NCBI GenBank assembly: GCA_026214975.1
Contig: CM047805.1
Coordinates: forward strand, 108,805,845 to 108,869,844
Direction: 5' to 3'
Length of the DNA stretch: 64,000 bases
Source: Gentiana macrophylla
Lineage: Eukaryota > Streptophyta > Magnoliopsida > Gentianales > Gentianaceae
Shown here: positions 1 to 11,444 of the stretch, one piece after another
Layout: each line of letters begins with the position of its first letter
Numbering within the stretch: position 1 is the first letter of the stretch
Translations under genes and position numbers: made by a program
The notes under the pieces: model-generated
Seen by the model: only the letters and a program-made list of their open reading frames with translations
Databases searched by the model: none
What the model was told of the DNA's origin: nothing

Positions 1-926
1 ATACAAGATGTGCCCTGATACCATTCTTATGCGATGCATCCATGATGATGAGATTCCAAGTATTCTAAGCCAATGTCATTCTGGAGAAGTTGGAGGTTAC
101 TATAGACCAACCAAGACAGCATCAAAGATACTGCAGTGTGGATTCTATTGGCCTACCATTCATAAATCTTCTTACAAGTTTACAAGAGCCTGTCATTCCT
201 GTCAAATGATTGGTAACATTTCCAAGCGGAATGAGATGCCACTGCATATTATCATAGAAGTGTAAGTATTCAATGTTTGGGGAATTGACTTTTTTAGGCC
301 TTTCACATCATCAAAATCAAATCGTTACATCCTCGTAGCAGTTGATTATGTTTCCAAATGGGTGGAGGCAGTGGCCTCACCTACTAATGATGCCAGGGTA
401 GTCCTGAGATGTCTTAAGAAAAACATTTGTATGAGGTTTGGAGTGCCCAGAGCCATAATTAGTGACGGAGGCAGCCATTTCTATAATAGGTTGTTTGAGA
501 AATTAATGTTGAGACATGGGGTTAGACATAAGATTGCAGCAGCATATCACCCCTAGAAGAGTGGACAAGTGGAGGTCAAGAACAGCGAGATTAAGAGGAT
601 CTTAGAGAAGACTGTGAATCCCACAAGGAAAGATTGGTCTTTGAAATTAGATGACGCTCTATGGGCGTACAGAACCGCTTACAAGACCACAATTGGGATG
701 TCACCATATATGATAGTATTTGGAAAAGCGTGTCACATCACAAAAGTCTAGATAGTATGTAACACAAGCAGTCACAAAAGTTTTCAATTCAAGCGCGTTT
801 GAAGTTAAGAATGAATAATCTAGGAAAATTTTCATAGTAAACGGCCACAGGCTGAAACATTACCTAGAGCGCAAGTATAACCCTGAATTGGAAGTTTTTA
901 TGTTGGAAGATCCACTATACGAATAA
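1..926 (+). pseudogene. G1 gypsy polyprotein C-terminus: integrase, broken
   Basis: End of a Ty3/gypsy Pol polyprotein of Athila/Tat type. The stretch 8-265 holds the integrase zinc-binding part (CHSGEVGG, FYWPT, CHSCQ). The core follows in the same frame with VDYVSKW and SDGG, and then QVEVKN. The D-D-35-E catalytic residues can all be located (codons 287-289, 464-466 and 572-574), so the triad is present. The frame is closed by stops at 263-265 and 554-556, the latter replacing the Gln of the usual HPQ motif. The last exon-like piece continues in another frame and ends at 924-926 (VNGHRLKHY, then LEDPLYE). Protease and reverse transcriptase would lie left of the window. The integrase normally inserts element cDNA; this copy cannot make the protein. 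Confidence 0.93.
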
Positions 927-1029
927 AGGAGCCCTATTAGTATAGTCAAGCTGGTGACTATAAATTCAGAACTATACTAAACCCTTATTTACTGTTATTA
1001 TTTATTTTTTGTTGTTTGAGTCAATAAAG
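927..1029 (+). other. G1 untranslated region, first part
   Basis: Non-coding DNA between the G1 pol stop and the point where the solo LTR inserted. The last five bases (1025-1029, TAAAG) are the left target-site duplication of that LTR. The region resumes at 2740. Confidence 0.7.
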
Positions 1030-2739
1030 TGAAGGATGTAGGAGCTCAGATCTAAACGAGTTAGATCTACGCGCAGCGGATGGATCACGATTCATATATC
1101 ATAATACATAAATAAAGGATTTAACTACTACAAGGGGGTTAAGATTATATTACCAATAGTGGGAAGAGAAGCCTTGATCTTCCAATGTGTTCTCCAAACG
1201 GTGGTTGGTGGACACCCTTCTTGATAAAAGCACCTCCTTGATATGCAACACCAAGAAAAACTTGTATTTTTCTTCTTCTAAAAACCCAAGACAAGAAAAA
1301 ACAATTTTTCTCTTATTTTATGATGATGTGGTCGAAATTTTCAATTGCCATTACACTTGGAATAACTCTCCTTTTATAGGAGATTAAATCCTTGGTCTCC
1401 AAGTTTTAATTAATTAAGTAAATAATTAATTAAATAAAATAAAAGAATATTTTCCTTAATGACTAATTGTGACATGTCATTGACCAATAGGAAATCAAAT
1501 AACAAGTCATCCAACTAATCATATAACAAGAATATATTTTATTTTTCCATAACACAAGAAAATTAATTCTTGTGCTAAATAGAGACATAAATGGCGCCAC
1601 CGTAGGGTTAAAAGCCCACATAAAATGTCTTTTATGTGTATTATATTATTTAGCCCAACTAAATAATATCCATGCATATCAATTAATTAGCCCAGCCAAT
1701 TAATTATCACTGAGGCCCAAATAAACAAGAATATCAGCCCGAATTATAAAAGCCACATTGGGGACCATGAACCTATAACCAATAGCTCCAATAATTAATA
1801 TTCATCAAACAGAATATAATTATTAATTCCGGGATTACGCCACCATAAACCCGAAACTGAACTCTACCAATTATAGATGTATACTTATACTCAACCCATA
1901 TAGTGAATAAGCGTCCATTGATATAATCAATACATACGGACTAACCCTCCATAGACTGTCCATTCTGAGTGGGAAGTCTCCGTGAACCCGACTCAGAATA
2001 TCTTATCCTTATTTACCATTAACCCCCTAGTGATCAATTAGTTCACATATCTGACTAGTAGCTAATTAGTCTAACATGAACTGGGCCCATCGATCATTTT
2101 CTTAGGGCTAACAAATAAAGGGACTGTCTCTCTACTTCCCGCATGAAGGAATGGATTCCATGTCTGTGAAAATCAGAACTACTCACTCATCGGAGATAGT
2201 GCCAATGAGAAGTGACTTGGAACACATATTTAAGTGAACCGTAACTAACACATCAAACACTACCCCGAGACAAGCAGCACCCTGTGATCACCTCAGGATT
2301 AAGGTTGATCCATATATGATCATCTAATGATTTAATAAGATTCCTCGATTACGGAATTATATCGAGAAATTCAGATTAAATCGCACAAATCCTATATGAA
2401 TGCCATCATATATAAATGCCCCACGTAGGTACCCTCTACCGACAGTCCGGATAAGACTATCACACCCTAAGGTGTTCTGGGCGCATTATTGGTGTTTTAA
2501 TCAAGAGACCCTAAACTCTGATTAAGTTCACCATGGACTAACAGTTTAAGCATATCTCCACTAACTCAATCCTCACGTGTAATCCATACAATGAGTTAAG
2601 TGGTTACATACAGATAAACTTAGGGTTTGCAGCAGTGTATTACTTTACAAGCACAAATCAAGTAATAAGGTGAGATAAATTCGGTCATCCATTATTAAAA
2701 ACAATTACACAAATTGTCTTTCGGGCACTACACCTAACA
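1030..2739 (-). repeat. Solo LTR, copia family A
   Basis: A complete LTR on the minus strand, starting TGTTAGGTG and ending CATCCTTCA when read in its own direction. It matches the 3' LTR at 27854-29570 along its whole length and has almost the same size (1710 against 1717 bp). It is flanked by a perfect 5-bp duplication TAAAG (1025-1029 and 2740-2744) and has no internal region. Solo LTRs are known to arise by recombination between the two LTRs of a full element. The insertion is inside the 3' untranslated part of G1, so it is younger than G1. Confidence 0.95.
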
Positions 2740-4063
2740 TAAAGTAGCATGACAATCGCAAGGTTTTTTCATCACATAAATATTTGGTCGTCTGGCTAGA
2801 GATATATGTGTTTTTTTCTTTCACGATTCTCATGTGATACCTTCATAAAAGTTTCGCATCTTGCTTAGGCCAACAAAAGAATAAAGTGGCTTAAACTGTT
2901 TTTGTGCCTTCCTGAGGTATGCACAATTACCGCCACCTTATTTTCTTATTTCCCTTCTCATGTTACTCATAGTTTTTGGAAGTATTTTGGAATAGAGTTA
3001 AATACTTCGAAGATGGATGACCTATGAGCCAATGATTACGCTTCAGGATTCACTATTTTGACTCAGCTGACAAATTTTCAGAGTTAAGTACCATTTATAT
3101 TTTCAGTTTAATTATTAGTTATTGGGGACAATGTCTATAATAAGTGGGGGGTAAGGGAGGTCTTAGCTAGATAATCGATAAAGGGAATAAACTTTGAAAT
3201 TTAAACACTGTTTTTAGCTTGCCTATTGCACGTTCCGAGTAAGGAATCGGTAGAAAAGGAGCCAAAGAACAATTTGAAGTTAGCTATAGCATATTCAATT
3301 TAGAATGGAAGAATGAGCATGTGTTACGTTGCATGAAGTAGTAACTTATTAATTGTAATTCTATCATTGCACTCAATTATTTGAGCACGTAATCAATGTG
3401 AGAAGTGTTGGAGATTAGATGACGAATTGTTTTAACCGGGAATCATTATTTGTTTGTCTATATACTTTAACCAATTGTTGTAGGACAAGGGAAGTAACTT
3501 GAATACCATAAAAGGTAAACCGGACAAAACAGACTTGTGAGAGAGAAAGAAAAAAGTGAGAAATCAGCCAAGAAAAGCCAATAGAGCGTAAAATGCATGG
3601 CTATTGCCAAAAACGAGAAAAGAAAAAGACAAATGATTATATGATAAAGGCAATGAGGGAAGCGAACTCATAGCAAAAAGGGCACGACCCTTGCATAAAA
3701 AAAGATACAAACGAAGACCTAAGAGTAAGACTCGGTCTCCAAGTCCACCCGGCCGGATTAAGGTACCATGTTGTGTAACCAAGTCTGAAGGCAAGATGAG
3801 CGAGTGTATGCGCAAGTAAGTTAAGATTGTTGGGTTAATACAACTTGATTCTCTTCACGAATGCACTATCATGAAATATTCATCACACGACACATTGATG
3901 CATGATGGGTAGTCATTAATGAGGAGCTTATGGAATGTTTCTTGACATGTGTTTTGCCGGAAATGTTTATTGAATATGTGGTAGTTGATGGGGTTTTCTC
4001 TTGGAGGTACATTCCGTCTTAATACTCTGCTCGAGGACGAGCAAAGGGCTAGTGGGGGGTAGT
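2740..4063 (+). other. G1 untranslated region, second part
   Basis: Continues the G1 3' non-coding tail after the solo LTR. No reading frame resembles a known protein. At 3121-3153 there is a small inverted repeat (ATTG, loop GGGA, CAAT) followed by a purine tract AAGTGGGGGGTAAGGG, similar to the motif directly before the 3' LTR. Athila/Tat elements commonly carry a long non-coding stretch here. Together the two parts of the tail make about 1.4 kb. Confidence 0.7.
4028..4063 (+). promoter_or_regulatory. G1 polypurine tract with upstream hairpin
   Basis: The hairpin TGCTCG (4028-4033), loop AGGA, CGAGCA (4038-4043) is followed by the purine-rich AGTGGGGGGTAG, which ends at the LTR start. The purine tract is the expected plus-strand primer site of reverse transcription. 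The hairpin is an added feature; see findings. Confidence 0.75.
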
Positions 4064-4186
4064 TGATGATGCTCAAAAGAGTATATCCTACAACATCAAC
4101 ATTCTGTCCAACACGAGCTAAAAATAGTTGTTTCGACCTATAAATATGAACAATTTTGAGTTGAATATCATATGCCGGGTTCGTGA

Positions 4187-6396
4187 TGTTGTAATAGTGT
4201 CCTAAACCTAACCGGGTCGGATCATTTCTACTACTACCTCCGTCCCACAAAAAGTGTCCACTTTTTGTTGGACACGGAAATTAAGAAAATAATTAATGTG
4301 TTGTATTTTAAGAATGAATAGACAAATATACCCTTAACTAATCATAAATGCTTGTTTTGGAATATGAAAGGATTATGGAAAATTAAATGTTAAAATAGGG
4401 GTATGATTGAAAAAAATGTATTTAATGATGTATTGGAAATTTAAATGGACACTTTTTATGGGACAATTCATTTTTCCGTTATGGACACTTTTTGTGGGAC
4501 GGAGGTAGTATTTATGATTATACATATATAATAAATGGCTTTTTCTGTTGTCATATATTTGTTCGTTAAAGAACCAATTAAGAATTTTTATTTGATAACG
4601 TCCTTGGTATTAAACTGTGATAGAGAAACCATGACAGGCGATTATGGTTGATGAGATCTCTAATCACTTTAATAAGTTTGATACTTAAATGTCTCTTGGC
4701 TGATGTACTATTAAACAGGGCATTGATAGTATATACAGGCTAGCACGTATTAGATGTCTTCTGTCTTTAAGGACAGGGATAGATCTCGTCTATCGAAGTG
4801 TAGGGACACTTGGACAGTACGTGGACGTGTATTAGAGAATGCGTACGTTAGACTGATCCACTTACACTGTTAAGTGTCAAACTATGTGACGATTGTGTAA
4901 TTATCCTTAGGACTGGAGTCTACATGGCATCACGGTGTGGATTGTCATGCTTTGACACTATTGAGGTTTCCCCTAACCATGTGGCGATCATGTGATAGTG
5001 ATTGGGTGTGATACTGATGCATGCGGAGTTTACATGTTAGGTCATCTTGGAATCGCGTACCCTATGAATAGGGGCGCATATATCCGAAAGGGTCTTCTTA
5101 TAAGGAATGTCTTACTATCGTCAATCTTTGCAAAGTGAAAGTAAATGAGTTACTTCGAGAGAGCATGATATTCATATTATAAGATACGGTCGTCACTGCT
5201 TGACACTCGACCTACGACCGTATGTATATTATTACAGCGATATGATTCTATTTACACGCTAATCGAGCACATGAAAGGTAGTAGTCATTTCGTATTGATT
5301 ATTCCGATGATTGGGGGTCATGGACGTGTTGCTAGACACTATCCATGATCGTTAGAGGTAAAGGGCATTTTCGTAATTGCGCCATATGTCTACGGCCAAC
5401 ATATTCGGAAGCCTATCAGGTCACACTACACATATGAACATTGAGTCTGATTAAAATGTGGTTATAGTTGATGACCAAATAAGGAAAGTTTATCTCAAGA
5501 CTATAAAGGTTATAGTGGTAAACTAATATGGTGGTATTTATTTATTATAAATAAATATAATACAAGATATTAATTATGTTGATTAATTAAAGATATGTAT
5601 ATAGATACATAATTTCGAAATATGTATATATGATATAAATGTATTTTGCAAATTAATTAATCATTGTATTATATTAAATGAAGAATATTCCGGAAGCCAA
5701 TTTATGGCTAAAGGTGGCGCAATTTCTAGTGTATTAGGATACATTTGAATTGTGCAATTTAATTAATAATATTACCATAATATTAATATTGGATATTAAT
5801 TGATTTTTGGAAAAAATAGATTTATTGTAATAAGATAAAGACAGTCAATATTAGATATTGACAATATCTTGGAAATATTTAATATAAGATATTAAATTAA
5901 ATGAGATAAATCAATCTAAAGGATTTTCCTTATTTTATTAGGAAAATGTTTTCTTTCTCTCCACTCTACCCAAGACTTGTTCCCCAAGGATTTTGGGAAG
6001 GCTTAGGGCGCCCCATAGGCCTATAAAAGCAAGGGGGTGCCAAGCTTTTGTATAGTACACCATAATTCCAAGAGCTAATTGTTCTTGTGAAAAATAAGAG
6101 AGTTTCTTAGATAGAGAATAGAGAGAGAAAAGGTCGACCTATAGGCGAGTTTTTCTAGTACCAATCCTTGGCGGAATTCCGACGAGGTGCTCGTGTGGAT
6201 TACTAGTAGTGGCCGGACGCTTGGACGGCTCGTGCACATCTACTCCTACCGGACGGTCAAAGCGTCGATCTTTTAGATCAACCAAGGTAGTATTACCACC
6301 CCCTCTCTTATATGTTTATTGTTCAAATGAAGACCATCTTGGATCGGGAAATCAAAATTTTAAATTCCGCTGTACTACTCGATTGATTTCCTAACA
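4187..6396 (+). repeat. Solo LTR, copia family B
   Basis: A plus-strand copy of the LTR found at 46023-47959 and 53014-54945. It runs from TGTTGTAATAG to TTTCCTAACA. A perfect 5-bp duplication CGTGA flanks it (4182-4186 and 6397-6401). After removing the MITE and its TA the length is 1933 bp, the same as the other copies (1932-1937). There is no internal region. It is visibly more diverged from the other two copies than they are from each other, so it looks older. Confidence 0.95.
4234..4508. mobile_element. Stowaway-type MITE
   Basis: A 275-bp element with terminal inverted repeats beginning CTACCTCCGTCCCAC at the left and the matching GTGGGACGGAGGTAG at the right, flanked by TA on both sides (4232-4233 and 4509-4510). 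This is the signature of Tc1/mariner-derived Stowaway elements, moved by a transposase encoded elsewhere. No coding capacity. It lies inside solo LTR B and is therefore the youngest layer of this nest. Confidence 0.95.
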
Positions 6397-7760
6397 CGTG
6401 AGTCGAGTATTATGCACTTAACGTTTATTTTCCATTATTCGATATTATTTCGTGCGTTATTTGATTATTTTCAAAATAAAAGATATTGGGCTGAGCTTTG
6501 CAGACAATTCTGGAGTGGACTGAATGAAAGGATTGGGCCAAGGGTATTCTAGAACCTTCCAAGCTAAGTCGGCAGAAAGAAAAAGACAAAAATACCCCCG
6601 ATTTACTGGGAGCTGCCGCCGACTTACCGAGAGTCCAGAATCTTCCGAAACGCGTTTTCTTGGACAAGGGATAATTCAAGGTGTTTCTAAGTTGGTTTAT
6701 TTAGCTATAAATAATAGGCATCGCCTCAGAATTCAAAGTGTATACAATTTTCAAGACAAGTATTATGCAATAAAAGTTCTTTGTTCTTTATTTTATTTAT
6801 TTTATGAGTTCTGGTCGGAGGGACGACGGAGTCACCGCATAGGAAGAGATCCGAAGGAGATCTACACTCATCTTCGAGGGTATGATTTTTTGTCTTTTCC
6901 AAGATATAGATCTATCGTTGTTTTATTCGACTAGTATGTGCTAATTGTTTATATAGTTTAATTATGTAGTAGTTAGTTTATTGTCTTCCTGCTTCCTGGG
7001 CAAAGAGACAGACGATCTTTTCCCAGAAATCGGTCAATTCAGTCCTGTTAGTGCTCTATTCAACCGGCTTTCTTTAGTCGTCCAGGTCTGATCACTTCAC
7101 ATCAACTCAGCAGAAAGCTAGATTATCAACTTCAGAGTGGCAAGTATCGATCCGATTCGTTGGTGAAGAAATCATGAAGTAGTGATTGCATTTTTCCGAT
7201 CTGCGATGGTCTATATCGATAGATCTAAATACGTAGTAAATTACTAGTTCATGATAATCGGCGCCAGCTCGTTGATCGACAGATTTAATTTACATGTTAG
7301 TAGCCAGATCGACTATTTGCATGTCATCATAAATTAGCATGAAGGACTTGCAAGGTGAAGTGTTAATTAGGACATAGTCTTGATGGATCGTTAGGAACGT
7401 GCTAGTCATTGTCGATAGCAGCCTTGGGAGGTTTTCGGTCTCGTGCAGGCATCTCTAGATCTTAGTGCATATGAGCTAATACAGCCAACGAAGGAGGTTA
7501 GTTGCGTATAGATTTTCCGCTATCCTTAAAATGGACGTAGAAACTCTTGACTGCTCCGTGTTAACATGCATAATATTCGTAGTTTATTATTTCCAATTTT
7601 ACTTTTGTCTATATTATAGTTGGTTGTAGACCTTATTTGTGACAATCTCAATCTTAATAATTTGAAGTCTTATGAGTCTCTGTGGGATCGACCTTGACTC
7701 TCAAGTACTCTACTACGATAGACCTAGTCAGATTGCTAGTAAGTGTTGTGCACGCGATCA

Positions 7761-9165
7761 CTTATATCACCTAAGTAGACCAGACTTAGATAGAATATGC
7801 ATCCATCTTTCACCTATATGACTCAATCTCATATGCCACAGCTTATTCAGCTGTGACTGGTGAACTTCTGATGATGCCACATCAGCAGAACATGATACAA
7901 TAGACGCTTGTAAGATATACAGTGTCCCCTGTCTGATACCCTTCAGAATCATAACTGAACCCTTATAGACATTTACCACTCCACTTTCACCCCTGAACTT
8001 GAACCCTTTCCTGTCTAGTACACTAAGTGATATCAAATTCTTGGTCATCTGTGAAACATGTCTAACCTCTTTCAGTGCGCAGAATTTACAATCATGTGTC
8101 CTCAACTAAACAGATCCAATCCCAACTATTATGCAGATCTTGTTGTTAGACATATCAATATGGCCCCCATCCATCTGCTGATAAGTTGAAACCCACTCCC
8201 TGTTTGGACACACATGATAAGATGCCCAATGTCCAGAATCTACACATCTCTGTGCCCTGCTGGCTCTGAAACTGCTAAGGCCAGATCTTCTTCAGAGTTG
8301 GTGTCTTGTTATGTCAAAGCAACAGTACCCTGCTGATTCTTCCTCTCTGGAAATTCATTTTTCCAATGTCCCTACTCCTTGCAGTAGTTACAGACATCCT
8401 TAGCTTTAGGACCCTTGGATTTCTTCTCTCCAGAATTTCCTGACCCTTTTCTGACTCCACTGGTCACCAATCCAGCAGACTGACTGTCTGTTGCAGAACT
8501 AGATGCCCTATGGTGTATCTCTCGAGCATGGTGTGATGATCTCACATCTTCCAATGACACTGATTCCTTACCAACAATAAAGGTCTGCACAAAGTTTTCA
8601 TATGATGCAGAATGACACAAGTAGGATCAATGATGCATCCTCATCTTCAATCTTCACATAAATGTCCCTTAGGTCTGGGAATATTATGTTCAGATGACTT
8701 AGATGATCCCTCAGCTGAGTGCCATTGTGCATCCTTAGGCTGAACAGATGTTGTTTCAATAACATCTTGTTGGTTAGAGACTATAAAATGTACAGAATCT
8801 CAAGCTTGGACCACAGCTCCTCTGTTGTGTCCTCTTCAGCAACCTATGTGATAATGTCATCTGACAAACACAACATAATTGTTGAATGTTCTTTCTCCTC
8901 CAGATTAGCTCTCTTGGCAGCACTTCCTTCTAATGATTTAGACAAGTGACCCCATAATCGATGTTGTATCAACAAAGCACGTATCTTGATATGCCACAGA
9001 CTAAAACAGTTTCTTCCCCTAAACTTGTCAATCTTGACGTTTAAAGTAGACATCTTTCTCACCAGAAAAGCTTGCGTAGATCCCAAATCCTAGCATCAAT
9101 TACGACCTTGGTGCCAATCTACCTTTCTTAAACCAGATAAACAGATTTCTTAATGAACTTGGACT
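7761..9165 (-). pseudogene. Copia family C gag-protease, truncated by G1
   Basis: Gag-Pol start of a Ty1/copia element on the minus strand. The gag N-terminus is at 9059-8844 (KFRGRNCFSLWHIKIRALL), followed by a UBN2-like gag body in shifted frames. The zinc knuckle begins CNYCKE near 8372 but has a stop codon before GHWKN and a Phe replacing the last Cys. A protease-like D-S-G lies in CVDSGHWASYHVCP near 8250. The GAG-pre-integrase part is at 8105-7767 (LWHMRLSHIGE, then LSKSGLL). Several stops and frameshifts make it non-functional. At 7760/7761 the coding is cut by the end of the G1 LTR, so integrase and reverse transcriptase should lie on the far side of G1, left of the window. Confidence 0.9.
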
Positions 9166-9177
9166 CTCTGATACCAG
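9166..9177 (-). promoter_or_regulatory. Primer-binding site, copia C
   Basis: CTGGTATCAGAG on the minus strand, three bases inside the 5' LTR. It is complementary to the 3' part of Met tRNA, the usual primer of plant copia elements. Confidence 0.85.
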
Positions 9178-9179
9178 TT

Positions 9180-9656
9180 TGTTGTGACGGATCGATCAAG
9201 AAGTGATGGTGATTGTGAGTAAAGATAAACAATTAACAAGTTAAAAAAACATAGAAACAAGAAGAACACATATTTAACGTGGTTTCTGGCAATGTGCCGT
9301 ATCAATGGACAAACGAGGATTCTTTTATAATCCCGAGAAAGTTACAAGTTACAATTAATGCAGATGGTATTTATAGCCTTGGGAATCCAACCTTAACCGA
9401 CTTAACAGCCAAACCAGATAATGACTGTAATACCCCAGAAGTAACTTTATTCAAAACGGAAAACCATGCAAACGTGTTCCCCAAGTATCACTGTGAACCA
9501 ACTCAGCAAACCAATCTCAGTAGTTGATCAGTCTGCTGACCCCATTCAACAAACACCAAAATCATTCTGCTGACCACCATAGTTTCCATACGGATTCAGT
9601 AGAGTATCTCACTCAGCTAACCAAACTCAGTAGCATAATTTAAGTCACTATTACCA
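9180..9656 (-). repeat. Copia C 5' LTR
   Basis: A 477-bp LTR on the minus strand; on the plus strand it starts TGTTGTGACGG and ends ATTACCA. It aligns throughout with the LTR at 32116-32608. The primer site and gag follow in the expected order on the minus strand. Its outer side touches an ATT microsatellite. The target duplication cannot be checked because the other end is outside the window. Confidence 0.88.
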
Positions 9657-9680
9657 ATACTATTATTATTATTATTATTA

Positions 9681-9715
<35 letters not shown>
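9657..9715. repeat. ATT microsatellite
   Basis: About 19 copies of ATT/TTA with one interruption (TCATT). It directly borders the outer end of the copia C 5' LTR. Confidence 0.95.
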
Positions 9716-9716
<1 letters not shown>

Positions 9717-10292
9717 TTTTTTGGGAGTCGGTGGGGTTGGGTGGGGACATGGTGGTGTCATTTTATACTAGCAGATTAACATTTTGGTCTATACTAGTGG
9801 GGGGACTCCGTGCGCTGCACGATTGTTGCCCTCGAATATACTTTTTCCGTAGTTGTTACATAGTAGGCGGTGCTTATGAATCCATAAGAATGTGCAGAAT
9901 TTCAAAAAATTGAAAATACATATCATCTCTAAAATCTGTTACATTCCCTTGACCCACAAATGACAGAAATATCATCTTGTAAAATTATTGACATTACCCC
10001 TCTTTATGAATTCTTGTCACAATTAGACAAAATCGCAGCTACTACATTGTCAAGCAAAAGAAGAGCATGTGCTATAATGTTGAATACACCTTCATTAACC
10101 AGATCCCTACAAGCATAGTCGAATCATTAAAACATAAGTAGCCATGTAATGCCTAAATTTCCAAGTAAAAAAAGGGTAATGCCTAAATCATTCAATGATT
10201 ACCATAACAAGCTCCTTGTACAGCAGTCTCAAACAAAGAGTATTTGCAAATCAAATGATGCAACTGAAACAACTCTTTTTATTGGAAAATAC

Positions 10293-10400
10293 ACTTTTTA
10301 TAAGTTGCTACTAATATTACCAACAAACATATGTAAAATACTAACAAGATACTAGTTCCAACAAAAAGAGTTGCCAACACAGTAGCAACTTATAAAAAGT
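10293..10400. repeat. Fold-back repeat with 20-bp perfect arms
   Basis: ACTTTTTATAAGTTGCTACT at 10293-10312 is matched by its exact reverse complement at 10381-10400, with a 68-bp loop. No target duplication is obvious. Confidence 0.85.
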
Positions 10401-10600
10401 ATATGGCAACTTACAAACATATGTAATAACAAGATACCAGTTCCAACAAAAACAGTTGCCAAGCACAGAGGTTTAGGCTAGCTAATTATAGATTAAAAAG
10501 AGTTCCCAAAACAAAGAGAGTTGCCAACACAGTGGCTTAGGCTTACTAATTATAGATTGAAAGAGTTCCCAAAACAAAGAGAGTTGCCAACACGGCTAAC
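10330..10600 (+). repeat. Degenerate tandem repeat, about 64-bp unit
   Basis: The phrase AGAGTTGCCAACAC recurs four times (near 10367, 10450 as a variant, 10516 and 10580). The last two full units, from AAAGAGTTCCCAAAAC at 10498 and 10562, are 64 bp apart and nearly identical. They share GGCTTAG and CTAATTATAG segments with the earlier, more diverged units. Confidence 0.75.
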
Positions 10601-10950
10601 TAATTAGATGGCAGAAGAGTTGACTAATTAGGAGTTACAACTAATTAGAACTTAGATTAGAAGATTTCCCAACAAAAGAGTCTAGCTAAATAGGTCTTGA
10701 AGAATCCTCTGTCTTCTTCGTATTTTAACACTGCCTTCTTCGTATTGTCATTCACAGCCCTATTTAATAAAAGCATGCAACAAAATTTTAATTAATTCCC
10801 AAATTCAATAGAAATTTTTGCCCCAAAAAATCTAAAATTGAAATTAGTGTTTTGTTCTCCTACTCCATTGTTCGATTTGTTTTCTATGTTTTCAAAGATT
10901 GTTCTTCATCAGCCAAATAATAAAAATAAAAATAGGGCTGGATCGATCTT

Positions 10951-11301
10951 GTGTCTTTTGACAAACGGACACAAACGGACACAACACAAGCAAAGAAAAG
11001 CATACAAGTTGAGAATGATTTCCATATATACATGTTTATTATGCAAAAGAGAATGAAATTATATGCCACGTCTGAATCTGATCCAGCTGTAATTGAACGA
11101 ATCCAAAAGAATTTTTATCTATTTTTGGCGGCACTTCACATAAGAATGTTGGTGAATCTGGGCGCCTCCATGGCTGCTCCTACGTTAAGAGACGAAGATG
11201 TGAAGGGAAAAAAAAAAAAAAAAAAAAAAACTGGAGGTGGAAGAGAGGAAGGAGAGCCGACTGTTTCAGTGGAAGAAAATGACAGCAGCAACAATTATTA
11301 G
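10951..11301 (+). CDS. Doubtful ORF, unknown
   Basis: A 116-codon frame opening with ATG. I do not recognise the protein. Residues 40-75 read like structured sequence (SDPAVIERIQKNFYLFLAALHIRM in two overlapping parts), then a poly-Lys run encoded by a 23-base A tract (about 11208-11230), then an acidic Ser/Asn tail. The A tract is prone to length change, which would shift the frame. It could be an exon or a captured gene scrap, or simply an open frame by chance. No promoter or splice sites stand out. Confidence 0.2.
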   Translation: MSFDKRTQTDTTQAKKSIQVENDFHIYMFIMQKRMKLYATSESDPAVIERIQKNFYLFLAALHIRMLVNLGASMAAPTLRDEDVKGKKKKKKKTGGGREEGEPTVSVEENDSSNNY

Positions 11302-11444
11302 GGTAGACGTTAACGGCAACATGCCTTTCTACCATCCTTAACTATTTATTATTTAAAAATAATAATAATAAAATAATACAACTTGCACCCAAAAAAACTC
11401 CCAAAAAACCTCTTAAAAAAACCCATGTTGTAAACAAACAGAGG

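Larger units (their letters stand above)
4064..7760 (+). repeat. G1 gypsy 3' LTR, interrupted by solo LTR B
   Basis: The LTR runs from TGATGATGC just after the purine tract to GCGATCA at 7760. Without the 2215-bp insertion (LTR plus one duplication copy) it is about 1.48 kb. A TATA-like TAGCTATAAATAATAG lies near 6700. The 3' end has the phrase TCTCTGTGGGATCGACC, typical of Athila/Tat LTR ends. At 7761 the sequence changes abruptly to copia coding on the other strand, which marks the outer end. The short ORFs inside (for example 6524-6934) show no protein similarity I recognise and are probably not coding. Confidence 0.85.
9716..11444. other. Low-copy-looking DNA with local repeats
   Basis: No element termini and no recognisable protein domain. 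It holds an inverted repeat (10293-10400), a degenerate tandem repeat (10330-10600) and one doubtful ORF (10951-11301). A-rich DNA runs up to 11444, where the truncated family A LTR begins without its own 5' end. This may be the oldest host sequence in the window. Confidence 0.5.

Noticed and set aside
6524..6934. 136-codon ORF inside the G1 LTR
   Set aside because: No recognisable protein; it overlaps the LTR promoter and start region and is probably open by chance.
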